Below, piece by piece: positions 52,438-62,217 of a DNA stretch of 64,000 bases. The DNA is taken from contig NC_014507.1 of the NCBI RefSeq assembly GCF_000147875.1, forward strand, positions 1,364,001-1,428,000, given 5' to 3'. Position numbers and translations under genes: made by a program. Each line of letters begins with the position of its first letter. Position 1 is the stretch's first letter. Below the pieces are notes generated by a model that saw only the letters and a program-made list of their open reading frames with translations, did no database searches and was not told where the DNA came from. Source of the stretch: Methanolacinia petrolearia DSM 11571 (GTDB lineage: Archaea; Halobacteriota; Methanomicrobia; Methanomicrobiales; Methanomicrobiaceae).

Positions 52438-53396
52438 CCGGAGAAATTAAAGTTACCAGAGATGTATTTTTAGAAGGGATCCATGAACGGATGCTTACAG
52501 ATGAAAATATCTTTTTTTTATGCGCAGACTTTGGTTCTCCAAAACTTGATGCCATACGTGAAGATTTTCCGGATAGGTTCATCAATGTAGGAATTGCCGA
52601 ACAAAATCTGATTAATGTTGCAACGGGTCTTGCTCTGGAGGGATTTACAGTTTATGCATATGCAATAGCACCCTTTTTAACAATGCGTGCATATGAACAA
52701 ATAAGAATTAACCTTTCTCTTCATGCCCAGTTAAAAGATATAAATGTCAATTTAATAGGTGTGGGTGCAGGTTTAAGTTATGATGTATCAGGACCTACCC
52801 ATCATTGCCTTGAGGATATTTCTATTATAAGAACTCTCCCAAACATAGTTCTTTTTTCACCAAGTGACTGGTTATTGGCTCAAAAATTTATTGATTATTC
52901 TATATATGTTAAAAAACCGAAGTATCTCCGGTTTGATGGGAAACCTGTTTCACAGATTTATAATAACACTGAGTCTATCAATTTTGAGAATGGCTTTAGT
53001 GAATTATTTGAAGGGGATAAAATATGCATAATCTCCACAGGAATAATGACCCAAAAAGCATTAAATGTGATAAAAAAATTAGCAGAACAAGATATTTCAG
53101 TAGGTTTAATTGATGTATACATCTTAAAGCCATTTAATGAGGAATTATTTTTTAATGCAATCAAAAGATATTCACATATAATTACCTTAGAAGAGGCATT
53201 CATCAATAAAGGAGGCCTTGATAGTATGATCTCTAATATTTTGGAATGCAGGAATTACTGTATCAATATATCTCGGATAGGGTTTAAAGACGAATTTGTA
53301 TTCGATATTGGCAGTCGTGATTACCTGCACAGATTAAATAATCTTGATGAGGAAAGCATTAATAAAATAGTTTTAAAATTACTTGAGGAGAATTAA
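52434..53396 (+). CDS. divergent transketolase C-terminal-like subunit
   Basis: This 320-residue partner of the previous gene has DRFINVGIAEQNLINVATGL with the activating Glu and the YDVSGPTHHCLEDISIIR stretch. It keeps the two-domain layout of split transketolases. The start lies within the end of the preceding gene. It is likely to form a complex with the divergent ThDP subunit. The substrate is unknown. Confidence 0.85.
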   Translation: MTGEIKVTRDVFLEGIHERMLTDENIFFLCADFGSPKLDAIREDFPDRFINVGIAEQNLINVATGLALEGFTVYAYAIAPFLTMRAYEQIRINLSLHAQLKDINVNLIGVGAGLSYDVSGPTHHCLEDISIIRTLPNIVLFSPSDWLLAQKFIDYSIYVKKPKYLRFDGKPVSQIYNNTESINFENGFSELFEGDKICIISTGIMTQKALNVIKKLAEQDISVGLIDVYILKPFNEELFFNAIKRYSHIITLEEAFINKGGLDSMISNILECRNYCINISRIGFKDEFVFDIGSRDYLHRLNNLDEESINKIVLKLLEEN

Positions 53397-53397
53397 C

Positions 53398-54330
53398 ATG
53401 AAAATTTTAGTTACTGGAGGAGCCGGGTATATCGGATCGGTATTAGTGCCAACATTACTTAGAAATGGGCACGAAGTAATTGTGGTTGACAATTTTATGT
53501 ACAATCAACAATCATTGCTTGATTGCTGTAATGATAAAAACTTAACAATTATCAGAGGAGATGTAAGAGATAAATCCCTGATTTCAAAATGTATGGCAAA
53601 TGTTGATGCGATATTCCCTCTTGCATGTCTCACAGGTGCACCCTTATGCTCGAAAGATCCTATCGGGGCCCAGACAATCAATTTTGATGCAATAAAAATG
53701 ATACTTGATATGCGCAAACCTGACCAAAAAATTATATTTCCAACAACAAATAGCGGATATGGAATTGGTCAGGAAGGAATATTTTGTACTGAAGACACTC
53801 CCCTAAATCCAATCTCTCTATACGGTCGTTTAAAAGTCGATATTGAAAAACTTGTTCTCGAATCGGGGAATTCAATCACTTTACGCCTTGCTACTGTTAT
53901 GGGAACAAGTCCTAGAATGCGGCTTGACCTGCTTGTGAATGACTTTACATATCGTGCAGTAAATGACGGATTTTTAGTGTTGTTTGAACCCCATTTTAAG
54001 CGAAATTATATCCATGTCAGAGATGTTGCCAAGGCTTTCATTCATTGTCTGGAGAATTTCGAAACAATGAAGGGAGAGCCGTACAACGTAGGATTAAGTG
54101 AAGCTAACTTGAGCAAATGGGAACTTTGTGAAGCGATCCAGAAGCAATTGCCTAATTTTTATTTTGTAGAGGGAAAAATAGGAGAAGATCCTGACAAGCG
54201 TGATTATATTGTTAGCAATGAGAAGATTGAAAAAACCGGATTTGTTCCGGATTATTCATTGAAATATTCAATTACTGAATTAATTAAAGGTTACCAGATT
54301 ATAAAAAGAAACCAATATGCGAATGTGTAA
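53398..54330 (+). CDS. NAD-dependent epimerase/dehydratase family protein
   Basis: This 310-residue extended SDR begins MKILVTGGAGYIGSVLVPTL and has the Tyr-x-x-x-Lys pair in SLYGRLKVDIEKLVLESGN. It belongs to the NDP-sugar epimerase/dehydratase class. The ATG is one base after the previous stop codon, with GAGGAG as ribosome site. It may act on the GDP-heptose, possibly making a 4-keto intermediate for the PLP enzyme at 57624. That step is otherwise missing. Confidence 0.8.
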   Translation: MKILVTGGAGYIGSVLVPTLLRNGHEVIVVDNFMYNQQSLLDCCNDKNLTIIRGDVRDKSLISKCMANVDAIFPLACLTGAPLCSKDPIGAQTINFDAIKMILDMRKPDQKIIFPTTNSGYGIGQEGIFCTEDTPLNPISLYGRLKVDIEKLVLESGNSITLRLATVMGTSPRMRLDLLVNDFTYRAVNDGFLVLFEPHFKRNYIHVRDVAKAFIHCLENFETMKGEPYNVGLSEANLSKWELCEAIQKQLPNFYFVEGKIGEDPDKRDYIVSNEKIEKTGFVPDYSLKYSITELIKGYQIIKRNQYANV

Positions 54331-54339
54331 TATAGTCTT

Positions 54340-55812
54340 ATGACAGAAAAATTGGATTTGTTATTAATCAATCCTGGAGCTCGGAATCAGGTATATGGTA
54401 AATTGGGCGATTCCCTTTCAGGAATTGAACCCCCCCTCTGGTGTGGATTACTTGCAGGTTTTATACGAGAAAATGGATATTCTGTAAGAATTCTTGATGC
54501 AGAAGCAGAAAACCTATCTCCTCATGAAACTGCAAAAAGAATTGCAGACCTAAAACCAATTCTCGCTGGAATTATTGCTCTGGGATCCAATCCCTCGGCT
54601 TCTTCAACACCAAAAATGACGGCTGCAGGTGAAACATTAAAGGCACTAAAACAGGAAAATCCTAATATAAAGACACTTTTGGGAGGCCTTCACCCTTCTG
54701 CTCTTCCGGAAAGAACTCTCACTGAAGAAGAAGTTGATTTCGTTTGTCAGGGAGAAGGATTTGAAACAGTACTTCAACTTCTCAAAATTCTTCGCACAGA
54801 TAATGAAAGTGAAGACTTCATAGTAAATGGCCTATGGTATAAAAAGAAAGGATCAGTCCTATCAAATCCTCCAGCTGAACCAATTCAGAATCTTGATGAA
54901 TTACCATTTGTTGCCTGGGATCTTCTCCCCATGGATATTTACAGAGCACATAATTGGCATTGCTTTAGTAATTTAAATAAAAGAGGACATTATGCAGTTA
55001 TTTATACAAGTTTAGGCTGTCCATTTAATTGTAATTATTGCAATATTCATGCATTATATGGAAAACCAGGAATCAGGTTTCGCAGTCCAGAAAAAGTTAT
55101 TGAAGAAATTGACTTCCTAGTCAAAAAATATCAAATAGAGAACTTAAAAATAATTGATGAATTGTTTGTCTTAAATGAAAAACGCGTAAAAAAATTATGT
55201 GATTTAATTATTGATCGTGAATATAATCTTAATATATGGGCATACGCCAGAGTTGATACAATAAATGAATCGCTTGCAAATAAAATGAAATCTGCAGGAA
55301 TCAACTGGCTGGCTTTTGGAATTGAATCTGCAAGCAAAGATGTAAGAGATGGTGTAACAAAACGATTTGATCAAAATAAAATTGAAAAAGCAATTGAAAT
55401 TGCTCAAAAAGCAGGAATTTTTATTATGGGAAATTTTATCTTTGGACTTCCAGATGATAATAATCAAACTATGCAAGAAACATTGGATTTAGCCAAAGAA
55501 TTAAATCTTGAATATATAAATTTCTATACTGCAATGGCTTATCCGGGCTCTAAATTATATTTCGAAGCAATTCAAAACGGAATAAAACTCCCGGATAAAT
55601 GGCACGGTTTTGCTCAATACGGTGAAGAAACATTACCTCTGCCAACGAAATACCTTTCATCAGCGGAAGTATTACGCTTCAGAGATTATGCATTTGATAA
55701 TTATCTATCTAATCCTAAATACCTGAAAATGATTCGAGAAAAATTTGGAATAGAAGTTGAAGAACACATAAAAAAAATGCTTGAGCATAAAATAAAGAGA
55801 AAATATGCATGA
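54340..55812 (+). CDS. B12-binding radical SAM protein
   Basis: This 490-residue protein has an N-terminal cobalamin-binding domain (ENGYSVRILDAEAENLSPHE and TLLGGLHPSALPERTL). The radical SAM motif CPFNCNYCNIHALYG is near residue 230. Proteins of this build methylate unactivated carbons or rearrange their substrate by radical chemistry. Between an SDR and a heptose kinase, its target may be a sugar carbon. It starts at ATG 54340, 9 bases after the previous stop codon. The reaction is unproven. Confidence 0.88.
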   Translation: MTEKLDLLLINPGARNQVYGKLGDSLSGIEPPLWCGLLAGFIRENGYSVRILDAEAENLSPHETAKRIADLKPILAGIIALGSNPSASSTPKMTAAGETLKALKQENPNIKTLLGGLHPSALPERTLTEEEVDFVCQGEGFETVLQLLKILRTDNESEDFIVNGLWYKKKGSVLSNPPAEPIQNLDELPFVAWDLLPMDIYRAHNWHCFSNLNKRGHYAVIYTSLGCPFNCNYCNIHALYGKPGIRFRSPEKVIEEIDFLVKKYQIENLKIIDELFVLNEKRVKKLCDLIIDREYNLNIWAYARVDTINESLANKMKSAGINWLAFGIESASKDVRDGVTKRFDQNKIEKAIEIAQKAGIFIMGNFIFGLPDDNNQTMQETLDLAKELNLEYINFYTAMAYPGSKLYFEAIQNGIKLPDKWHGFAQYGEETLPLPTKYLSSAEVLRFRDYAFDNYLSNPKYLKMIREKFGIEVEEHIKKMLEHKIKRKYA

Positions 55813-55903
55813 AATACCTTAATATTTATGAATCCTTCAAATCATTTTTAATCGATTAAATTCCAATAATTTCAATTAATATTAGTAACATATTTTTAAT
55901 TTA

Positions 55904-56902
55904 ATGATTATCAGTCGCACACCATTTCGAATATCCTTTTTTGGAGGGGGAACAGATTATCCAGTATGGTATAAAGAAAACGGCGGCGCTGTTTTAGCTA
56001 CTTCTATCGATAAGTATTGTTATATAAACATTCGTCGTCTTCCCCCGTTTTATGATTACAAATACCGTTGTGTTTATTCTAAAACGGAACAGGCAAATAC
56101 AATATCTGAAATTAAGCATCCTTCAATAAGGGAATGTTTTAATTTCATGAACCTAGATCAAGGACTTGAAATTCATCATGATGCAGACCTGCCTGCCCGT
56201 TCAGGTTTAGGGTCAAGTTCTTCATTTACTGTAGGATTGATCAATGCAATGTATGCAATGAAGGGTAAAATGGTAACTAAGAGACAACTTGCCCTCGACG
56301 CAATTCACGTTGAACAAGATCTGATTAAAGAAAATGTTGGTTCTCAAGATCAAACAAGTGCCGCTTTTGGAGGTTTTAATAAAATAGAATTTGGCGGAGA
56401 ACAAGGGATACAAGTCCAGCCAATAACAATAGGAGCAAAAAAATCTAAAAATCTCCAGGATCATCTGATGCTTTTTTTCACCGGTTTTTCAAGAACCGCT
56501 TCCGAAATTGCCGGTGAACAAATTAAAAAAACACCAGATCGAGCCAGTGAATTGAATAGAATGTTAGAGATGGTCGATGAAGCTATAGGAATCCTTAACA
56601 ACAGTGACTCTGATATTTCTGATTTTGGCAGACTGTTAAATGAAAGCTGGATGATTAAGCGAAGTTTAACAGATAAGATCTCTACTCCACAGGTTGATCG
56701 AATCTACGAAAAAGCCTTACACGCAGGTGCATTGGGCGGGAAATTGCTCGGAGCCGGAGGAGGGGGATTTATACTATTTTTTGTAGAACCGGAGAAGCAG
56801 CAATTTGTAAAAGAAGAATTAAAAGATTTATTACATGTACCATTTAAATTTGACACACTGGGTAGTCAGATAATATATTATGTTCCATCAAATAATTATT
56901 AG
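55904..56902 (+). CDS. hddA: D-glycero-alpha-D-manno-heptose 7-phosphate kinase (GHMP)
   Basis: This 332-residue GHMP-family kinase has the ATP loop ADLPARSGLGSSSSFTVGL near residues 94-112. The start IISRTPFRISFFGGGTDYPV is typical of HddA, and GGKLLGAGGGGFILFF is the last motif. HddA puts the 1-phosphate on D-glycero-D-manno-heptose 7-phosphate on the GDP-heptose route. Its partners HddC, GmhA and GmhB all follow in the operon. The start is ATG 55904. Confidence 0.93.
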   Translation: MIISRTPFRISFFGGGTDYPVWYKENGGAVLATSIDKYCYINIRRLPPFYDYKYRCVYSKTEQANTISEIKHPSIRECFNFMNLDQGLEIHHDADLPARSGLGSSSSFTVGLINAMYAMKGKMVTKRQLALDAIHVEQDLIKENVGSQDQTSAAFGGFNKIEFGGEQGIQVQPITIGAKKSKNLQDHLMLFFTGFSRTASEIAGEQIKKTPDRASELNRMLEMVDEAIGILNNSDSDISDFGRLLNESWMIKRSLTDKISTPQVDRIYEKALHAGALGGKLLGAGGGGFILFFVEPEKQQFVKEELKDLLHVPFKFDTLGSQIIYYVPSNNY

Positions 56903-56913
56903 TGGTTTAGCAA

Positions 56914-57627
56914 ATGATCGCAAATCCCGAAAATATTGATGTTGTTATTCTTTGCGGGGGATTGGGAACAAGGTTAAGATCTGCTGTATCTGATCGCCCA
57001 AAAGCTCTTGCAAATTTTGGTGAAAAAACATTTATAGATATTTTGATTGATTCTATCTTAAAATATAAATTTAAAAATATTACGTTGTGCGTAGGTTACC
57101 AAAAAGAGCAAATCATAAAACATTTTGAATATGAAAAGGATTATAATTTAAAATTCTCTGCTGAAGATATTCCACTTGGAACAGGGGGAGCATTAAAAAA
57201 AGCAGTACCTGCAATTGAAAGTGATACTTTCATTGTAATGAATGGAGATTCAATATGCAACCCAGATTTTAAGCAATTACTTCAATTTCATATTAATAAA
57301 AAAGCAGTTATGACAATGGCACTGACTCATTCATCTGATAAAACAGATTATGGGAATGTAACGATGGATCAATCTCAAATAATAACAAACTTTGAAGAAA
57401 AAATTAATTCCAATGAAGAATCCTTCATTAATGCCGGCATATATGTTATGCAAAAAGAAATTTTTTCATATATGCCAAAAGAAGAAATTTTTTCTTTGGA
57501 ATATGACTTATTTCCGAAGTTAGTAAATAAAAGATGTTATGGTTATATAATCAAAAATGAGTTAATAGATATTGGAACTCCTGAAAGATATAATAAGGCA
57601 GTCTCAATAATTGGTGATAAAAAATGA
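56914..57627 (+). CDS. hddC: D-glycero-alpha-D-manno-heptose 1-phosphate guanylyltransferase
   Basis: This 237-residue nucleotidyltransferase has the loop ILCGGLGTRLRSAVSDRPKA, VMNGDSICNPDF and the last motif KNELIDIGTPERYNKA. It is close to HddC, which makes GDP-heptose. The stop overlaps the start of the next gene by 4 bases. It acts after GmhB in the pathway. A general sugar-phosphate nucleotidyltransferase is the only alternative. Confidence 0.9.
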   Translation: MIANPENIDVVILCGGLGTRLRSAVSDRPKALANFGEKTFIDILIDSILKYKFKNITLCVGYQKEQIIKHFEYEKDYNLKFSAEDIPLGTGGALKKAVPAIESDTFIVMNGDSICNPDFKQLLQFHINKKAVMTMALTHSSDKTDYGNVTMDQSQIITNFEEKINSNEESFINAGIYVMQKEIFSYMPKEEIFSLEYDLFPKLVNKRCYGYIIKNELIDIGTPERYNKAVSIIGDKK

Positions 57628-58745
57628 GAATCAATTTTGGCGATTTAGTTATTGGAGATACAGCAAAGAAATATTTACAGAAGGCCATTGATAAAAACTG
57701 GGTTTCAGAAGGAGATAATGTAAAACAATTCGAAAAAGAATTTGCTGAGTTATTTGGATACAAATATGCTATTGCAACCAGTTCAGGTACAGATGCCGAT
57801 ATTGTTGCCTGTTCATCCTTATATGATTTCGGAGCAAATCGCGGTGATGAGATCATTGTTCCTTCTTTATGCTTTGTAGCAGCAGCAAATTCAATTTTGG
57901 CTGCCGGCTTTATTCCAAAATTTGTCGATGTTGAACTTGAGACACTGAACATTGATCCATTGAAGATTGAAGAAGCAATCACAGAAAAAACAAGGGCAAT
58001 AATGGTAGTCCATACTATGGGAAAACCCTGCGAGATGGATACTATATTAAAAATTGCACAAAAACACAATCTAAAGGTAATTGAAGATGCCTGTGAGGCA
58101 CATGGTGCAACGTATAAGGGGAAAGTCGTAGGTACAATCGGAGATATGGGTGCATTCAGCTTTTACACAGCTCATCAGATCATTTGTGGAGAAGGAGGAA
58201 TGGTTGCAACCAATGATGAGAAGATTGCTGATGTTGTAAGATCCGTAAAGTCGCATGGTCGTCCTGTTGGTAATTTATACTTTGATTTCCAAAGAGTTGG
58301 TTACAATTCAAAAATGAATGATCTTGAAGCAGCACTTGGACTTGAAGGAATAGAGACTTTCAAAGGATTTTTTACTACACGAAAGAACAACTTATATAGA
58401 CTACTTGATTTGACAAAGGAACTTTCTGAATATTTTTACTTCATTAAAGAGGAAGATTATGAGAAAATTAGTCCACATGCATTTCCATTGGTGCTAAAAG
58501 ATGAAAAGTCTGATCGCGATCAACTCTATAAATACTTGGAATCGAATGGTATTCAGTGCAAAACACTTTTTGGAAGCCTACCTACTCAGCACACAGTTTA
58601 TAAATTCTTGAATTATAAATTCGGGGACTTCCCGGTTTCAGAATATATCGGGCAAAACGGGTTGCATTTTGGTATGCATCAATATTTATCCGATGATGAT
58701 CTGGTATTCATCAGCGATACATTAATCAAATATTTTAATAAATAA
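57624..58745 (+). CDS. DegT-family PLP enzyme with His in place of the PLP lysine (3-dehydratase-like)
   Basis: This 373-residue protein is of the DegT/DnrJ/EryC1 fold. The usual lysine position reads AFSFYTAHQIICGEGGM, so His replaces Lys, as in ColD and RfbH. These enzymes dehydrate rather than transaminate. It lacks the cysteines of RfbH. Near the end KTLFGSLPTQHT resembles the RfbH/ColD substrate loop. I predict that it removes the 3-hydroxyl of a GDP-4-keto-6-deoxy sugar, perhaps GDP-heptose. That would give a 3,6-dideoxyheptose. The prediction rests on the residue and context. Confidence 0.8.
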   Translation: MRINFGDLVIGDTAKKYLQKAIDKNWVSEGDNVKQFEKEFAELFGYKYAIATSSGTDADIVACSSLYDFGANRGDEIIVPSLCFVAAANSILAAGFIPKFVDVELETLNIDPLKIEEAITEKTRAIMVVHTMGKPCEMDTILKIAQKHNLKVIEDACEAHGATYKGKVVGTIGDMGAFSFYTAHQIICGEGGMVATNDEKIADVVRSVKSHGRPVGNLYFDFQRVGYNSKMNDLEAALGLEGIETFKGFFTTRKNNLYRLLDLTKELSEYFYFIKEEDYEKISPHAFPLVLKDEKSDRDQLYKYLESNGIQCKTLFGSLPTQHTVYKFLNYKFGDFPVSEYIGQNGLHFGMHQYLSDDDLVFISDTLIKYFNK

Positions 58746-58795
58746 CCTTTATTTATTAACTGGTTGAGCTAAATTAAACCATTAATGGAGGAAAA

Positions 58796-59383
58796 ATGGA
58801 CTCTGAAAAAACTATCTCTGAATATTTTACAGAATCATTTCTGATAAAAGATCAATTATTAACATTACAAATAGACAATATTGTCCAAATTACAGATACT
58901 ATTATTAATGCATATAAAAATGGAAATAAAACAATTTGGTTTGGAAATGGAGGTAGTGCTGCGGATGCACAACATCTTGCATGTGAATTGGTAAGCAGAT
59001 TTTTTTTAGAAAGAAAAGCACTCGCGTCAATTGCACTTACAACAAATACATCGGAATTAACGGCAATCGCTAATGATTACTCTTTTGAAAATATTTTTTC
59101 CAGACAAGTGGAAGCCTTAGTTAACCCAGGTGATGTGGTAATCGGAATAAGTACAAGTGGAAATTCTCTAAATGTAATAGAAGGTCTTAAAAAAGCAAAA
59201 CAACTTAAAGCGGTTACTGTTGGATTTACTGGGAATAACGGCGGAAAAATTCGTGAAATCGCAGATTATCTTATAGATGTGCCATCAGAGATTACTCCTC
59301 ATATTCAGGAATCGCATATAATGATTGGACATATAATTTGTCAACTTGTAGAGAAAGAACTCTTCGATGCAAATGAAAAATAA
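58796..59383 (+). CDS. gmhA: D-sedoheptulose 7-phosphate isomerase
   Basis: This 195-residue SIS-domain protein converts sedoheptulose 7-phosphate to D-glycero-D-manno-heptose 7-phosphate. It has the start TIWFGNGGSAADAQHLACEL near residue 45-65 and the signature VIGISTSGNSLNVIEGLKKA. HIQESHIMIGHIICQLVE lies near the end. The ATG at 58796 is preceded by GGAGGAAAA. It overlaps gmhB by 17 bases. Confidence 0.95.
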   Translation: MDSEKTISEYFTESFLIKDQLLTLQIDNIVQITDTIINAYKNGNKTIWFGNGGSAADAQHLACELVSRFFLERKALASIALTTNTSELTAIANDYSFENIFSRQVEALVNPGDVVIGISTSGNSLNVIEGLKKAKQLKAVTVGFTGNNGGKIREIADYLIDVPSEITPHIQESHIMIGHIICQLVEKELFDANEK

Positions 59384-59927
59384 AGCTGTATTTATTGACA
59401 GAGACGGTACAATAAATGTAGATGTTCATTATCTTGACAACCCTGATAATTTTAAAATGTATCTAGGTGTTGGGGAAGGATTAAAAAAACTTCAAGATAA
59501 TGGATTTAAATTGATAGTTATCACAAATCAGTCGGGCATCGCGAGAGGTTATTTTTCAGAAGAAACATTGTTGAACATTCATCAAAAAATGAAAGAAGAC
59601 CTTTTGGAATATGGTGTTATTTTGGATGATATCTACTATTGTCCACATCATCCAGATGACAAGTGTAATTGCAGGAAACCGAATACCGGATTATTCGAAA
59701 GAGCAATTGAAAGACATAGTATAAATATAAAAGAATCTTTTATGCTGGGGGATAAAATTCTCGATGTTGGTGCAGGTAAAAAAATTGGCGTTAAAACGAT
59801 TCTTATTCCAGAGCCACATGCTCGTGAAGAATTACTAAATCAAAAACTAAACTGGGAAAATTCACCGGATTATATTGCAGATAATTTCTCTGAAGCTGTA
59901 GAAATTATTTTAACCTCCTGTCTCTAA
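59367..59927 (+). CDS. gmhB: D-glycero-D-manno-heptose 1,7-bisphosphate 7-phosphatase
   Basis: This 186-residue HAD phosphatase has FIDRDGTINVDVHYL near its start, VITNQSGIARGYFSEETLLN and the zinc loop CPHHPDDKCNCRKPNTG. FMLGDKILDVGAGKK is the last motif. It removes the 7-phosphate after HddA has acted. The start is ATG 59367 or 59373. It overlaps gmhA. Confidence 0.95.
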   Translation: MQMKNKAVFIDRDGTINVDVHYLDNPDNFKMYLGVGEGLKKLQDNGFKLIVITNQSGIARGYFSEETLLNIHQKMKEDLLEYGVILDDIYYCPHHPDDKCNCRKPNTGLFERAIERHSINIKESFMLGDKILDVGAGKKIGVKTILIPEPHAREELLNQKLNWENSPDYIADNFSEAVEIILTSCL

Positions 59928-59982
59928 AAGATATTAGAATTTAGAATAATTATTTTTATATTATTGGAGAGGGAAGGAAAGC

Positions 59983-62217
59983 ATGGAATATCTAATTTAT
60001 TCGGTGGGAATATATTTTATCTATTTTTTCTGCGGAATAGGTTTAACTTTTTTATTATGCCCAAAACCATTTGAAAAATATTCTTTCTTTTTAGCTCCCA
60101 TTATTGGTTTAATATATTTTAGTTATGCCGGGCTTCTTTTTGCATATTATACCGATTTTGGTTCTAATGTATATGCACAGTTTCTATTGATTCCATCTTT
60201 AATTTTTATAATATTAGCTATTTTAATAAAAAAGAATCGTATATCTGAATTAAAATGGCCATTTAAAAAAGAAAACATTCTACTTTCATGTATATGTATA
60301 TTAATTTTTATTGGAATCTCTGCGCCATTTCTATTTAAAGTTAACGTACTTACAACTATGACATTGGGTAACAATGATATAGCACATTATGCTGCAGTAT
60401 CCAAATATTTAACTCAATATTCTTTTACACAAACCACTATCAATAATGATTCCTATTTCATAGGAATGTCTCAAGGAGGAGCGCATTATTCTGCATATTT
60501 TTCAACATGTATTCCAAGCTCTTTACTACAACTAGCAACATACAAAATTCAAAATATAACAACAAATCTATTTTTTGTGTTTTTAATACCATTAATTTTT
60601 TTAATTTCAGTTGAAATATTTAAATTTAAAAAAAATATTGCCTTAATTACATCACTATTAGTAGGATTTAGTTTCCATCTAATTTTCATTGATTACCATG
60701 GTTTTATTGGACAGATCCTTGGAACCGGAATATTCTTATCACTTTTTTTAATGACTTATTACTCAATTAACAATTGTAACAGTCTCAAAGATTACATTCA
60801 ATATATACCAATAACTTCATTATTATTATTCGGATTGTTTGTTTGTTATTCTCCTTTATTTCCATTATATTTTATACCATTATTCCTGTTCTTATTAACT
60901 ATTTTTATCTCATCAAATTTTAAATTTAAAATTCTCGTCCCAACAATATATATATTGACTTCCATAATAATATCATTCATACTAAATCCTTTAATAATTA
61001 TTAGAATCATATCCGATTTTTTAATATACAACAATGTATTTGGCTGGAGTGTCCCAATTCTTAATCCATTATGGGCCTTCGGTTTAGCAGGAAATAATAT
61101 TTTCATGCAAAACAATTCAATTATGAATTGGATCCTTTCTGTACCAATAATTATAATTATAATTATGTCTTTTTGGTATTTATATAAAAAAGACCGAAAT
61201 TTATTCTACTTAGCAGCATCATACTTTTTAGTATTCCTATTTATATATATATATCTAGAGTATAAAGATCTAGTAACACCTGAATTTACTGGAGAGAGCT
61301 ATAAGGCATATAAACTATTTACATATTATTTACCTATTTTCATAATATCAAGTTTATCAATTTTTAGAGATTTTAATATACTTGATATTAATAGAAAAAG
61401 TTCAATCAAGAAAATTTTTGGATTTTTATTTATTATTCTATTAATATTAGGTAATATTTACTCTGCATCGGCAATTATTTATGTAAACTATAATTATGGT
61501 AATTCAGTTGATAATGATATTATTGACTTAGATAAAATTACAGAAATGGAAAATGTATCATCTATTAATGTTGCAATACCTCCATTTTGGGATCAGATGT
61601 GGGCGTATTATTTCTTATTTATGAATAAAACATTATATCTAAAGGAGTCTTCTTATTATCCAAATTCACCTCAAATTGGAGACTGGACTCTTGAAGAAAT
61701 TCATTATGAAAACGAAATCGATGACATTTATGTTAATGATATTATTTCTTATATCCCTGATGACAGAGAATATATAAAATTAAATGATAAATATGCTCTC
61801 ATTAAAGGTAACCTCAGTGTAAAGTTAAAAGACGGATGGTACATACCCGAATATAATAATTATGGAAGTGTCTGGAGATGGACCGGAAAGAATTATGAAA
61901 ATATAACTATAGATCTACACTCTAGGTATGACATAAGTGATCTGGATATTTATATTAGTTTTCTGTCTTTAGAAGAAAACAATAATTTAACCATACTTAT
62001 TGATAATAAAGAAATAAATGAAATTGAAGTAAAAGACAGTGAAATACCGATTTCAATTTTTCTTCAGAACATAACTCTCTCAAATGGAAATCATGAAATA
62101 GTTTTCAAGTCAAAATATCCTGCAAAAATCCTAGATACTGGTGATCCAAGGAGTTTATGCTATGCTTTTTATAACATTACATTTATCCAAAATTCGGAGA
62201 CTATAAATGGTAATTAA
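59983..62217 (+). CDS. large multi-pass membrane protein, GT-C-like
   Basis: This 744-residue protein has about 12 membrane helices in its first 500 residues, then a soluble C-terminal domain of about 220 residues with strand-rich sequence. A loop after helix 4 reads TLGNNDIAHYAAVSKYL, with acidic residues where GT-C glycosyltransferases have their catalytic or metal-binding site. The C-terminal part is outside the membrane. It may transfer a sugar from a lipid carrier. The gene follows the heptose genes and is followed by a GT2 in the same operon. The ribosome site GGAGAGGGAAGGAAAG is strong. Confidence 0.6.
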   Translation: MEYLIYSVGIYFIYFFCGIGLTFLLCPKPFEKYSFFLAPIIGLIYFSYAGLLFAYYTDFGSNVYAQFLLIPSLIFIILAILIKKNRISELKWPFKKENILLSCICILIFIGISAPFLFKVNVLTTMTLGNNDIAHYAAVSKYLTQYSFTQTTINNDSYFIGMSQGGAHYSAYFSTCIPSSLLQLATYKIQNITTNLFFVFLIPLIFLISVEIFKFKKNIALITSLLVGFSFHLIFIDYHGFIGQILGTGIFLSLFLMTYYSINNCNSLKDYIQYIPITSLLLFGLFVCYSPLFPLYFIPLFLFLLTIFISSNFKFKILVPTIYILTSIIISFILNPLIIIRIISDFLIYNNVFGWSVPILNPLWAFGLAGNNIFMQNNSIMNWILSVPIIIIIIMSFWYLYKKDRNLFYLAASYFLVFLFIYIYLEYKDLVTPEFTGESYKAYKLFTYYLPIFIISSLSIFRDFNILDINRKSSIKKIFGFLFIILLILGNIYSASAIIYVNYNYGNSVDNDIIDLDKITEMENVSSINVAIPPFWDQMWAYYFLFMNKTLYLKESSYYPNSPQIGDWTLEEIHYENEIDDIYVNDIISYIPDDREYIKLNDKYALIKGNLSVKLKDGWYIPEYNNYGSVWRWTGKNYENITIDLHSRYDISDLDIYISFLSLEENNNLTILIDNKEINEIEVKDSEIPISIFLQNITLSNGNHEIVFKSKYPAKILDTGDPRSLCYAFYNITFIQNSETINGN

